Below are positions 21,361-32,380 of a stretch of 64,000 nt of DNA, one piece after another. Below the pieces are notes generated by a model. The model ran no database searches, was not told the DNA's origin, and worked only from the letters and a program-made list of their open reading frames with translations. Numbering within the stretch: the stretch's first letter is position 1; each line of letters begins with the position of its first letter. The stretch comes from Paramarasmius palmivorus. Its lineage: Eukaryota > Basidiomycota > Agaricomycetes > Agaricales > Marasmiaceae. The DNA lies in NCBI GenBank assembly GCA_037176845.1, contig JAYKXP010000032.1, positions 186,001 through 250,000 of the forward strand, written 5' to 3'. A program made the translations under genes and the position numbers.

Positions 21361-21929
21361 TTCAAGTTGCTAACCGATGCAGGCCGACCGTGTAGCGAAT
21401 CGTTTTGTGGGTCCATGCACTTGACTTGGTCCATACATTCCTACTCTCCAATTATCCCAGCAATTATGATCCCTGTGATCTTGAAATCTTGGAAATGGCT
21501 AGATGGTTGCTAGAAAAGCGAAGTCGTGAGAATCGTAAGGCCAGGTCGGAACAGCGTCTAATCTTGCCCGAATCTTGCCTGTTTTACTGTTTTACCAACA
21601 CGCCCATTATAGATTATATAGGTACTATGGCGTCCAAGACGAGAGTCTAAAAGACTCGCAGGTACAATCTCTGTGAGTTATCCGAATATCTTGGCGTATT
21701 TCTAGGCTGCTGACAACTAGAAACCATAGTAGATGGCGGTTTCAGTTGAAAGACTCGTCAAATTCGTCCATTGATCCTCGATTTCAATTATACCAGCCAG
21801 CGAGCCCAGGAAGAGCCCAAGAAATGGATCTTTGACGTTTTTGACGTCAAAGTGACCGAAGATTTCGGTCGGACGGTCGGTCGGAGTATAATATAAGAGC
21901 TTGAGGTGCAGCGAACCCTTGGGTTCGAA
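21361..21929. other. Spacer upstream of cutinase 3
   Basis: Carries the copy of the duplicated non-coding segment (about 21660-21780) also found upstream of cutinase 2, and the unusual cutinase 3 promoter described separately. Confidence 0.5.
21842..21897 (+). promoter_or_regulatory. Cutinase 3 promoter: CRE palindrome, CGGTCGG repeats, TATA
   Basis: TGACGTCA (21842-21849) is a full CRE/ATF-type palindrome. It is followed by overlapping CGGTCGG units at 21866-21884 (CGG triplets are what Zn2Cys6 regulators bind) and TATAATATAAG at 21887-21897, 33 bases before the ATG. I see no comparable set before the other cutinases. Factor binding is inference. Confidence 0.45.
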
Positions 21930-22833
21930 ATGTTGACCTCCTCCTCTGTCATCTCTTTCGCTCTCTTTGGCCTTGCAGCACTCAGTCCACTGGTAACCTT
22001 TGCAACGCCTTCAGCCAGAAGACCACAGAAATGCGCCGATGTGATGGTGTGCAAACCGCTCTTTTCATTAGTACACGGCTGAGAACGTTGGAACTTCAAA
22101 TTTTCAAAGGTCATCTTCGCTCGTGGCACAGCGGAACCCCCGCCCATTGGAATGTTCGTCGGACCTCCTTTCCATGAAGCATTGGTTCATGCTCTGGAAG
22201 GAAGAACTCTTTCGTTCCAAGGTGTCTATTATGCCGCCTCCCTTGTAGGCTATCTGGAGGGGGGAGACTCAGAGGGAGCGCGTCAGATGGCTATTGACGT
22301 TAGTTGAATCCTTATTCTGCTTCTCAGGTCATGATTACCCATCGATTTCATCCCAGATCACGAATACAGCGAATGCGTGCCCCAAAGTGAGCTGTCTCAA
22401 CACTTTCATTCTCGCCGAAGCTATACACCAGCATTTGGACAGGCCAAGATCGTTTCGTCCGGATACAGTCAAGGTAGTCAGCTCGTTCGTAACTCGGCTG
22501 CTCTGCTTTCTCCTGAGATTGTTGAGCGTATCGACGCCGTAGTCACCTTCGTTAGTCTCCCGTTCTTCTCCTCGGATGCTCTTGATAGCTGACCGCGTTG
22601 TTATCTCAGGGTGACCCACAATCCCATGAATCAGTTCCCAATATCGATGCTACAAAGGTCAAAGTTTTCTGCCATGCCGGAGATAATATCTGTGATGGGG
22701 GTATTCTCATTCTGCCACCTCACCTGCGAGTGTTTTTGTTATGATGTTACCTCCGCTGAAGCTAACATTGTATTTCAGGAATTATAAAACCAACACCCTC
22801 GAGGCGGCTCAGTTTGTAGCTTCGAAGGTGTGA
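21930..22833 (+). CDS. Secreted cutinase 3 with a GC-AG intron
   Basis: 204 residues from exons 21930-22046, 22110-22298, 22357-22386, 22443-22550, 22610-22725 and 22779-22833. Signal peptide, FARGTAE, nucleophile GYSQGS, HAGDNIC and PPHL are all present, so it should be active. The last intron starts with GCGAGT instead of the GTGAGT used at the identical position in the three paralogues; GC-AG introns are known to be spliced, usually less efficiently. All exon phases match the other copies only if this GC donor is used. It is most similar to cutinase 4 and is followed after 483 bp by F-box gene F. Confidence 0.92.
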
Positions 22834-23316
22834 CAGGATCTGGCTTCCATTGGAACGCGGCGTGTGTCTCTTAGAACGTTTAGATTGGCCTCAGTAGTGC
22901 TATGTAAACAGTGAAAGTCGAGATACAAAACGACTCGGTATCTTCTGTCCGGTCCAAGTACTTGAAGCCGTGAGAACCGCTGCCATCACGGAGCGCCGGT
23001 AGCCGATGCGCCTCTCTGTTGCCCCGACCGTTGCCTCTCCCGGCCCTCTCTGTTATTTAACCTGACCCTGAAAGGTCATGACAATCCTCTCTTGACAATG
23101 GAATTTTCCTGGCCATGTCATTGTGTATATGCGGGCCCCGGCAGAGCTCGAGGCTACTTTGTTATCATGAACAAACACACTGGGACCATCATTGAGGACA
23201 TAAAAAGAGCGGAGCTGGGCTAGCACTTTCGAGCAGACCTAAACAGCACAAACTCGTGAGTCGCATCACAAATTCCTTTTGAGCGTTTCATTTACGACTT
23301 TGGTCATTGCAGATAC
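22834..23316. other. Spacer and promoter of F-box gene F
   Basis: Contains an ACATAAAAAG stretch near 23198 and a likely 5'-UTR intron (GTGAGT at 23256, TTGCAG ending 23312), four bases before the ATG. No other feature recognised. Confidence 0.5.
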
Positions 23317-25077
23317 ATGCGCGAAACAGCAGTAATACGTCGGACCATTCTTTGCAACCGCTGCCGAGCTGAATTCATTCCCTCCGCCGATTATCCACCT
23401 ATTCCTGTCCCAGTACTTCGATCCAATGCAGTACCTACGAAGACGGAACGAATCCAAACTATTGCAATTGTGGAGCTCGAAATACGTGAACTGCAGCGCT
23501 ATGTTGTAGAATTGGCGCATCTTCGTCGGGTGGTCGACAAGTTGGAGTCAGAGAAGGCAGTCCTCGAGCAGCGTATCAACCAGCGGAAAAACTGGTCTTC
23601 TACTTTACGTCGGATGCCTCCAGAGATATGGCGCCAGATCTTCTCTCTTTCTTGCGAGTTCGTGGGTGACTCCTATGTCTATCGACAAACGCTCCAGCTG
23701 TCCCAGGTTTCTTCCAATTGGAGGGATATCCTTAGTTCCTTCCCTGAACTCTGGTCCTCTTTTCAAATAGACCTCCATAGATCAGGCAAGGGCACTGAAA
23801 AGTTGGTCGAACTCTATCTCCAGTATGCTGGCGCACACCCTCTACGATTCAAAGTCCTTGCGCACCCCCTCGAGCAGAACGCCATTCGCCCTTTGAACCA
23901 CCATCAACTCTCAGTGCTGCGAATGCTAGTATCAGCACTCCCCAGATGCAGCGAGTTGAATTGGACTGGCGATATGTCCATCCTGGGCCTTGTCCCACAT
24001 AGCGTGAAACGTCAAGTTTCATTCCCGCGTTTGCAAACATGCACGCTATCTGGAGAGGTTTTCTCCGATTCCACGAGGTGGTTCCGCAAACTTTTATCAA
24101 GAGCACCGCAACTTCGAGAGGTCTCTCTCGAACTAGCGGATCTCTTCGACATTCGCACATTTCCGTATCACCGACTTACCAGCGTCTCATGCATACAAGC
24201 CCACCCTATCGATTTACTGAAACTACTCAAATCCAGCCCAAGTCTTTCGGTGCTGGCATGGGGCGGTTTGCGATTGGAATGTACAGCTGTCCATCCAGCT
24301 GATCTCGAAGCTCTTTTCAACACGGTCTCTTTACCGTTCCTCTCAGCCCTACTCATCCACCCTTTCAACCACGAGGACAATGAAGTACGTCAATGGGGTG
24401 GCGAGTCGTCCGTTCTTGCTCTTCTAGAGCGGTCCAAAGCTTCCTTGCAGACACTTGCACTCACATGTAACTACTTGTACCTCTCACTACCCGGACTCGG
24501 ATCCATTCTGGGTTCGGTAGCTTGTTCGGGTCTCACTTTCCTCGAGTTGTTGGTCAGGCATGATGTCCCGGAAACCCCAGCTGGGTTCATCTTCAGTTTC
24601 ATGGGGTGCCTCTCCTCGCCGACTTTCATCCTTCCTCGATTGACACATCTGCGTCTTCACGAGATGATGGACTCCAATCCAGTCCCAGCTCAGACAGTAC
24701 AAAGTGTCATTCGCTTAGCAGAAGCTAGGCACGATACCTCCGTTCCTGCGCTGCAAGACTTCGAGGTCTTGTTTTCAGCGGAGGAGAGTACTTTCCGTGA
24801 CAAGCGACCTCTTAAACTTGCCACGGATGATCAAACTCGAGTCACAGCGCTCTCAAGGGAAGGAATGGTACTCAATATTATGTGGGCTACTCCGGAAGAG
24901 CTTCCACCGACATCATTCGTCGCTGTTGCAGGCAGCGATACCGAGATTGAAGGCAATGGCGCGGACAGACTTCTCGAGGAGGACAGTTCTAGTGAAGAAA
25001 GTGAAGGGAGTGATAGTGAAGAGAATAGCAACGTCGGCAGTGGTAGTGAGCATGATGACACGATCTGGACGGGCTAG
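23317..25077 (+). CDS. F-box/LRR-like protein F
   Basis: 586 residues, one coding exon, closest to gene E. The N-terminus MRETAVIRRTILCNRC keeps the CxxC pair; next come a coiled coil, the F-box-like LRRMPPEIWRQIF and SQVSSNWRDI. The LRR-like region shares LLERSKASLQTL and LTHLRLHEM with E. The tail is acidic and Ser-rich with DSSSEESEGSDSEE. It stands just downstream of cutinase 3. A 24-bp stretch (24548-24571) recurs exactly at 29052-29075. Presumed SCF adaptor by family. Confidence 0.9.
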   Translation: MRETAVIRRTILCNRCRAEFIPSADYPPIPVPVLRSNAVPTKTERIQTIAIVELEIRELQRYVVELAHLRRVVDKLESEKAVLEQRINQRKNWSSTLRRMPPEIWRQIFSLSCEFVGDSYVYRQTLQLSQVSSNWRDILSSFPELWSSFQIDLHRSGKGTEKLVELYLQYAGAHPLRFKVLAHPLEQNAIRPLNHHQLSVLRMLVSALPRCSELNWTGDMSILGLVPHSVKRQVSFPRLQTCTLSGEVFSDSTRWFRKLLSRAPQLREVSLELADLFDIRTFPYHRLTSVSCIQAHPIDLLKLLKSSPSLSVLAWGGLRLECTAVHPADLEALFNTVSLPFLSALLIHPFNHEDNEVRQWGGESSVLALLERSKASLQTLALTCNYLYLSLPGLGSILGSVACSGLTFLELLVRHDVPETPAGFIFSFMGCLSSPTFILPRLTHLRLHEMMDSNPVPAQTVQSVIRLAEARHDTSVPALQDFEVLFSAEESTFRDKRPLKLATDDQTRVTALSREGMVLNIMWATPEELPPTSFVAVAGSDTEIEGNGADRLLEEDSSSEESEGSDSEENSNVGSGSEHDDTIWTG

Positions 25078-25599
25078 TAGGAGATAGATCAGGACGTACA
25101 GAAAAGAAGAATGAAAAACTGAATCATTATTATGTGAAGTATAAGGAGAGCAGTAGCACAGCACAGATAAGAAACGATTGGAGAAGGGGAAATTTTTTTC
25201 AAAAAAGCAAAGCGTTGGCAAAGCGCCCGCCAAACGACATCCTAACAGGTCACGTGTTTCGGGACATCCCGAGTCCACCGGACACATGCGGCTCAGATGC
25301 TGGCAGCGAATCCTTTGGTTCGAAAACTGAAAGAGTCGATTCAGCTCGGTATAAACACCAAATCTTCACGAGACCTGCGATGCGCGACATCATGCATCAT
25401 GCATCATGATTCATACTATTGGTGCCATCAACTTCGCCGATCGTAAATACAAGTGGGTCCAGTCCTCACCATGCGCTTGTTATCTTCCTTTCCTTCTTAT
25501 AATTTATAAAGCTTTTCACATAAACATTCGCAGAAAACACGCTCGATGCCTTCACCACCCAAACTTGGTCTTGGAGAGACCATTTCTCTCAATATAGTC
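25078..25599. other. Spacer with CATCATG tandem repeat
   Basis: A short ATCATGC tandem repeat lies at about 25388-25412. The rest holds the promoter of the hydrolase gene; no coding signal is seen. Confidence 0.45.
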
Positions 25600-26810
25600 A
25601 TGCTTCAAATTCGTGAGTGTCTTTTGTTCGCCTTCATTGAACGATATGGATGACGAGCCGAATGAACTATAGCTTTCGTACTTCTCTACACCGTGCTCGT
25701 TGCTCAATGGTCAAAACCGAATGCTGGTAGCCCTCTCAACCGAATTCTCTATGACAGAACTGCGCGCTTTGTTCTTGACCACCTATCCATTAGACAACTA
25801 CAAGTTGTGTCCGGAACATCTGAGGATGCTTATTCCAAATGGGCGAAGCACACGCACCTCGAACCTGTCATTGACGACCTGGGAAACGACGCATCGCTTT
25901 TATGGATTGAGACGAGAGGAGCAGAACGAGTCTTGATCTACCTTCATGGTCAGTCGCGCGGCTCTTACCGGTATCACTTATGCTAACACAATGTTTAGGC
26001 GGCGGTTTTGCGGGTCCTCTCTCAGACTTCCAAATAGAGTTTTGGCGTCGCGTCCAACAGTCACTTCGCAAGAACTTTGACGGACTCAAACTCGATGTCG
26101 CTGTTCTCCGATACTGTAGGTTGACGTACATATCTTGGTATTCTAATGTCTAATGCCAACTTCCACAAGCCATAAATCCTCAAGTTTTCCCAACCCAGCT
26201 GCAACAAGTAATCCTTGCGGTCAGACATGTCATGTCGTTGGGGGTACCACGGTCCAAAATCTATTTTGCGGGTGACAGTGCGGGTGGTAACATGATCATA
26301 CAACTCATGAGCCACATCCTACATCCCTCGGCCTCACTCTCACCTCCATTTTCCGAAACAGGTTTCGCTGGAGCGTGTTTGGTGTCGCCGTGGGTGCTCA
26401 ATGAAGGGGACTCAGGCTTTTACCGTGACAACGATCCTTATGATCTCTCGCCGAGCAGATGTCTATCAATGTGGCGAGATGTCTATCTAGCTGGGATCCC
26501 AGAGTCTCAACGGATCTTTGTACAACCGAACAATGCGCCACAGGATTGGTTCGTCGGGGCTGAAGATATCTTTCGCCGTATTCTCATCACCGTCGGCACT
26601 CGCGAAGTATTGCGGGACTCTATCAACCAATTTGCAGAGACATTGGCCAAATCTCATGGGAGAGTGGATGTCGATGTGATGGAGAATGGGGTGCACTGTG
26701 ATCCTATCTTCGACGTCGGCGCGAAATCGAAGGTCGTTCATCCAGTGGAGAAGAGAATAGTGGCTTGGTTCGCAGAGTGCATCACGGGAGAAGGGAAACC
26801 ATCTTCTTAA
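25600..26810 (+). CDS. Alpha/beta hydrolase, HSL/arylacetamide-deacetylase type
   Basis: Esterase or deacetylase of the hormone-sensitive-lipase family. Exons 25600-25612, 25673-25948, 25999-26115 and 26170-26810 join to 348 residues. The oxyanion motif HGGG straddles intron 2 (YLHG|GGFAGP). The nucleophile elbow is FAGDSAGGN; the Asp is expected in GTREVLRDS and the His in NGVHCDP. The short first exon supplies a hydrophobic LQIPFVLLYTVLVA, which suggests a membrane anchor or signal, as in many fungal relatives. Substrate unknown. A second copy survives only as a relic near 41775-42180. Confidence 0.9.
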
Positions 26811-27808
26811 TACTTGTCAGCAGACAAAGAATCAATTCAATCCCAGTCTCGATTGGATATCTCTTGCAATCTTCAGCCAACGCGTAGGTATACCCCCTGC
26901 CCACGGATTAGACACCGTCGTAACTGCGAAAATCTTTTGGACACTTTCCTGCTTGAAATACATTGGCTGTCCTTGTAATGCATGATGTAGCCCACCTGAG
27001 TGAACAACAGTTGACTAGATATTGAACGAGCCTGCAGTTCTCTTCTTCCAGGTATAATCTGTAACCAGACTCGACCCAAACTAACGTCAAAGCAAGAGCT
27101 GGCTTTCATTGGAACGGAACTTTTGGTTGCGATGTTTCGCATTTGCAACTGAACTTATTACATCAGAGCAATCCTTAAGCAATAGTCCAAATTCCGGCAA
27201 TCTACAGCAGTGGAATTTTGAAGGGTAGGGAGCATCAAAAACGGAAAACACGGGAAACACGGAAAACGCGGAAAATACAAAGCCGAAATAGTAACAGAAT
27301 TTCCTTCCTGCTGCACCATATTGCCGTGTATTGCGTTGGGCCTTTGGAAATCCCGCACCCATCTGACAGACGGACGGCTAGGTTTCCGAGGCATTCTTTC
27401 AGATCGCTACTACATGGACTCCTCGTACATGCGAGTTGATTCCATACATACGGTTATCATGCCGTCAATATTGTTGCTTGGTCGCTGCAGCGGCCTACTG
27501 CAACTCAGACAAATGCCAGTCTCTGCAGGCCTCTGGACAGTGACAGACCCAGTAACTCATGTAGTACCTCATGGGTACTGTAACGACTGTTTCTGGTATC
27601 TTTTGTGTTAGCGAAAGCTAGCCAGGCTAACTCGTTGATATCAATCATTTCTTGGGGACCTTTACGTTGTAAAATTTAAAGAAAATTTGAAGCACCACTT
27701 TGAGATTTTTGTCAAAAATATTAACTCGGATTTATATGGACGAGTTCGATATTTACACCAGCAGATACCCTCTGGTGCCTAGGGTTTTTGCGATAGCTTT
27801 GATTCGAA
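26811..27808. other. Spacer upstream of cutinase 4
   Basis: A purine-rich, ~10-bp imperfect tandem repeat of GGAAAACAC-like units lies at about 27237-27278. TTTATAT at 27731-27737 may be the cutinase 4 TATA box. Small open frames show no recognisable protein. Confidence 0.45.
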
Positions 27809-28710
27809 ATGTTGACCTCCACCTCTATCATCTCTTTCGCTCTCTTTGGCCTTGCAGCACTCGGGCCAGGCTTTGCAATGCCTTCAGCTGGAAGACAGCA
27901 GCAATGCGCAGATGTGATGGTGTGCAAACCGTTTTTTTCATCAGTACACTACTGAGAATGTTGACCTCGAAAGGTCATCTTCGCTCGTGGATCCTTGGAA
28001 CTCCCGCCCATCGGACTACTTGTCGGACCTCCTTTCCACGAAGAATTGGTCCGTGCTCTGAAAGGAAGAACTCTTTCATTCCAAGGCGTTGATTATTCCG
28101 CCTCCATTGTGAGCTATTTGGAAGGAGGAGACCAAAAGGGGACGCACCAGATGGCTGTTGATGTTAGTTGGACACCTTTTCTGCTTCTCAGGTCATGATT
28201 AATAATTGCTCATTGATTTCATCCCAGATCACGAATGCAGCGATTGCATGCCCCAATGTGAGTTATCTCGTTGCCTTCATTCTCGCCGAAGTCTTACACA
28301 TTTGGACAGGCAAAGATCGTTTCATCCGGATACAGTCAAGGTGCTCAGCTCGTTCGTCACTCGGCTGCCCAGCTTTCTCCCGAGATTGCCGCACGTATTG
28401 ACGCCGTAGTTACCTTTGTTAGTCCTTCACTCTTCTCTTCGGACTCGAAAACTCTTGATAGCTGACCACAATGTCTCAGGGTGACCCAGAATCTCATGAA
28501 CCCGTTCCCAACCTCGATGCTAGCAAGGTCAGAGTATTCTGCCATGATGGAGATGATATCTGCAAGGGGGGTATTCTTTTCATGCTCCCGCCTCACCTGT
28601 GAGTAGCTCCATCTCGATGTTACTTCATGGTATTTGTTCTGATGTTGTATTCCAGGACCTATGGCACCAATACTCCTGAGGCGGCTCAATTTGTAGCTTC
28701 GAAGGTGTGA
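27809..28710 (+). CDS. Secreted cutinase 4 (six exons)
   Basis: 203 residues from exons 27809-27919, 27974-28162, 28228-28257, 28310-28417, 28480-28598 and 28656-28710. Exon 5 is one codon longer than in the paralogues (an extra Met before the catalytic-His LPPHL). Signal peptide, FARGSLE, nucleophile GYSQGA, HDGDDIC and PPHL are present. It differs from the others by K for D after the Asp-region Cys (CKGG) and by SLE in the FARG segment, so activity is likely but substrate preference may differ. Signal peptide and exon 1 are close to cutinase 3. Unlike the other three it has no intact F-box gene behind it. Confidence 0.92.
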
Positions 28711-29100
28711 GGGCGGGGCAGAATCGGGATTGGCGAACTTGGCGAGCTGGGAATTTGGCGAGCTCGGCGAATCAAGTGAACTGGGTGAACTTTCATTTTA
28801 GTAGCTAGATACAGGAGTAGAGATGTTTTACTTGAGTGGTAAAAGACGGTGAACCGTTTTTGTTAGTAGAGCCTGAATTACCGGAGCACCTGCAGTCCGG
28901 CAGTTGACCTGAGCGCGACTTTCAATGTTGTCCATCCACGCGCTTGTCGAGGCTCTTGACAACGCTGCCGGGAACGATATCCTGTCCAAATCCCTCTCGG
29001 TTTCTCAGTTTCTCCTTGTTCGTGCCGGAATTCCATTGAGAAACGACATCCTGTTGGTCAGGCATGATGTCCCGGCTTTGAGTACAGTTGTATACATTTG
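28711..29100. other. Spacer with minisatellite and F-box-like fragment
   Basis: Directly after cutinase 4 comes an imperfect repeat of GGCGA(A/G)CT units (about 28730-28790). Further on, 29052-29075 is identical to 24 bp of F-box gene F (24548-24571) with weak similarity just upstream. This may be the last trace of an F-box partner of cutinase 4. Confidence 0.4.
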
Positions 29101-31256
29101 TCATATTGCAAATGCAGGAATATCGAAATCGCACGACGCTTTCCACCAATAGCTCTTTCTAGGGCCATGTTCCAACTCTAGGATGCAAAAGGTCAATGGA
29201 AACACGCGAGAGAACGCTACACAGTGCTCACCTTCAAGTCGTTTCTTCACCTTTGGTACCACGGGATCGTATATGGGCAATCCAAGCGTTTCGGCGAATC
29301 GAGTTGTGCTAGGATCGAAACCTCTTGCAAGTTGGTATTGGTAGATACTGTCGTAGGCATCCTTGGGCCACGAACGAAGTGAAAGTCTGATTGGTCCTGG
29401 GACGAGTCTGGGAAGCCCCATGCGAATGCATTCGTGGTATGGTATGCGCTTCTCGCCGGCTTCGTCCGACGACCAGTAGTATTCCCGAGCAATGGTGAGA
29501 TACCAGGATCTGAAACTCCAGAAATCTACACTGGCTGGAGGTGTAGGTAGTACGAGATAGACGTCTGATGGATCAGAGGTTGAAGGAGAGTTTCCGGGTC
29601 CATCTGCATTGTTGTTCCTGGGTACGAGCTCTATTCGAACCGAGCAGGTAGGTAGAACTAGAGACATATGAGCCCTTTGTCAGTGAGAGTTGCCGTGTCA
29701 CATACATATACGAGACATGTCTGAAGCGTGTTGACGAGCGGCAAGGATACTGTGGAAATGTGCTGTCAACGCATGCTCCGGTTGAAACCTAACACCAGGT
29801 ACCAAGAAGGATAAGCATTCACTCTGCTGGTTCATACTTTCCCTCTTCCAATTGACGATATTAAAATTCACACTACCATGCAGATATTAGCATCTGTTTG
29901 ATTGTCCGAGTAGATCATAACTTACGATGTCATTCCACTTTCAAGTATAACGCCATTTCTATAACCAAAGCATTCTGTGATATGCGACCACTCCCAAATC
30001 GTGCGATACCTCTTTCGTAGCCTGGCAATCGGTTCCAAAGAAGCGGAGTATACGGTATCAAACCGTAAGATCTCCAAGAAGTCGTTTGGGATAGGTTGGG
30101 GCGTAGCTTCGTATTCAGGTATATGCATGATATTGACCCAGTGATCGTGCAAATCCAAAACCTCGTGGTAATAGACAAGAAGTGAACTATGGTGACGGGC
30201 AATCGCCAGCGCGGCCCTGTCCATGTCCTGTGTTCCATATTCGCGTAGATACCTACCAAAGATACCTTCATTGAGCATCTCCAGCGTTATTTTGATAGGT
30301 GACAGGCGTGGCCAAGGAATGACTGTGGTTTCGAATTGGGGGCCTTCGATCCCAGCGCATAGACGACCTTTCTTCCAGTCGATCCACACTTCTCGGGGAT
30401 TACACTCTAGTTGTCCCTGCCATGGATTTCTTTGTCAACTCTGAGGCTCTGAGCATAATGGACAAACTCACTGCAAGAATAGAAACGTACATCTCCATCC
30501 AGAACATCCCTGTCTTAAGCACTTGAGCAAATGGCATCATTTCTTCTGCCGGCGTGAGTGATAGATACGTGTAAAGCCGGGCAAAGCTTACCGTCGTAAA
30601 AGATCAAAGATGGAATCTTTGACCGAGTAATGCCAAAAAGCTGAAGTCTGTACGGCCTCCTGTAGACCGGACGATGAGTTACGCGCAGCCCAGAGATACA
30701 AAAAGTCCACGAACCGATCTTGAGAGTACTTCTCGAAGTCTTGCCTCCAAGCCTAGTCCGTACCCAGCCAATGTCAACCACCTAGTATAACCCAAAGGTG
30801 TAAAAGATGTACCTCATATGCCTCCTCACCGTGATACGAGATGACGGTAAACGGCCTATGGTCATTCCCTGAGATCTCCGACGTTTGAATCTGAATGGTT
30901 CTTCGGGCTTTGAATATCTGTTTCCAATGAAATTGGTTCCTTCTGCCTTCCTGCCACTCTCCGATGTTTCTTGTATCACGATAGAGTTCCTTTTCGCAGT
31001 AGAGGTCCCCGCGGATGATTTCACGAAACTTGAGAGGAATTCCATTGATATCAGTACCACAATACGCCAGATAGTCGGAACTTACTTGCTTGTATTCGTC
31101 ATTGTTGTCTCCCTGTTGTTGTATGACTGATGTTTTCACATTGACGACCTGTGCGTTAATGACAGTCCGACTATGATCATTGTACTGGTCGCGCTCGATG
31201 TTCTGAAGTACGGCCTTCCCTCCAATGTTGAAATCCGTGAGGTTTGAAAAAGCCAT
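29101..31256 (-). CDS. Agaric-specific nine-exon hypothetical protein
   Basis: Exons (minus strand) 31086-31256, 30813-31028, 30715-30752, 30592-30659, 30472-30545, 29926-30416, 29712-29836, 29232-29657 and 29101-29177 join in frame to 561 residues. Two introns (57 and 54 nt) are multiples of three, so retention would also stay open. The N-terminus has a Gly-Gly/Asn/Gln-rich stretch (DFNIGGKAVLQNIERDQYN) of a type I recall from many agaric proteins, some of them STAND/NLR-like. Next come FREIIRGDLY, AWRQDFEKYS and LFGITRSKIPSLIFYD, signatures of a repeated agaric family with no function known to me. No signal peptide or transmembrane segment. It is divergent from the Ser/Pro-rich gene at 31541 with a 284-bp shared promoter. 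Confidence 0.75.
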
Positions 31257-31540
31257 TTGGATTGGTCTGCGAGGCAAGGTAAAGGTTTGTGGTTAAGAAG
31301 TTCGACCTCGAGCATGTTGATGGTTGGCTGACAATCTGTGTCGGCTACGTTATTGGCGACGCCGAGAGGGCCGAGGTAACCTTTGCGCGCCTCTCTCGTC
31401 GACCATGACGACCACTGTTGCCTGCTCTGCAATAGTTGTCCATTCAAGTCGTATCGTGCGAGATACTTTCCTTCACAAGGTCATGGAGATTGTTACTGTA
31501 ATAGGTCGCTCCGCACTTGCTCTCAACCACCATCATCACT

Positions 31541-32380
31541 ATGGCTCCAGACCTTTACAAGCACAAGCATCCAAATCCCAAGCTACACTCTTCTGCTCGT
31601 AACTCTCAAATCAAGCTACCAAAACCATATCGTCCACACAAATTCCTTGGAACTAGCCATCAGCCACCTGCACCTGCACCCGTCGACGTCCGGGTCGATT
31701 CGTCATTCTTCAGCTCACGCCGAGAAACCAAGAAACTGAAAGCCTCAAAGCAACCTCATGAAACGTCTCAGACACCAGTAGAGGAATGGAGAACGTGTTG
31801 GCATCATATGGCTGTCGCCCAGATACAGGAAGCTAGGAAATACCCATGGAATAGGCCAGCACAAGGACCAGCACCTGCGGATAAGGGCGAGTCGAATGCG
31901 AAACAGCGAGCTCCTGCACCAAAGAAACCACGCGTCGCATACCCATCTCCATCCCTACCGACCCTAGCGTTCAAGCCTCTACCAACAGGTATCTCATACC
32001 GAAAGTGCTCCAAAGGCGGTTCCGTGGCGACAGAGTCTGGTTCTGAGAACGAGGGTGAATCTTCGTTCGGGTCGCATGGTGCCGAAGATCTCTCGTCGAT
32101 CTCATCCCACTCTAATCATTCGGATGAACACTCGACAGTCATCTCAGAGATATCACTACCCTCGGACGATCCTCGCGAGTTTCCAGTTGCAGATCCTCAT
32201 GTCACGAGCCCAGCTGTCTCCACTATCTCACTCCCAGACGACCCACATACCGAATCAGTGGCAGAGTCCGTGGAGCCCTCGCCCATCAAGCCCGCTTCCC
32301 CAGTGCCAACGATCTCTACCCCACATCCTAGCTCAAGTACAATGCCCCCCAGAATGAAACGGAAAAGCATCTTCCTGTAA
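31541..32380 (+). CDS. Ser/Pro-rich low-complexity hypothetical protein
   Basis: 279 residues, one exon, ATG in good context (ATCACTATGG). The protein is rich in Ser, Pro and Lys with basic patches (SRRETKKLKASK, KKPRVAYPSP) and a repeated Ser-Leu-Pro-Asp-Asp type motif (ISLPSDDPRE ... ISLPDDPHTE). It looks intrinsically disordered and possibly nuclear. A short ordered-looking part is PVEEWRTCWHHMAVAQIQEARKY (described, about residues 80-105). I do not recognise a family. It is transcribed away from the nine-exon gene. Confidence 0.55.
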   Translation: MAPDLYKHKHPNPKLHSSARNSQIKLPKPYRPHKFLGTSHQPPAPAPVDVRVDSSFFSSRRETKKLKASKQPHETSQTPVEEWRTCWHHMAVAQIQEARKYPWNRPAQGPAPADKGESNAKQRAPAPKKPRVAYPSPSLPTLAFKPLPTGISYRKCSKGGSVATESGSENEGESSFGSHGAEDLSSISSHSNHSDEHSTVISEISLPSDDPREFPVADPHVTSPAVSTISLPDDPHTESVAESVEPSPIKPASPVPTISTPHPSSSTMPPRMKRKSIFL

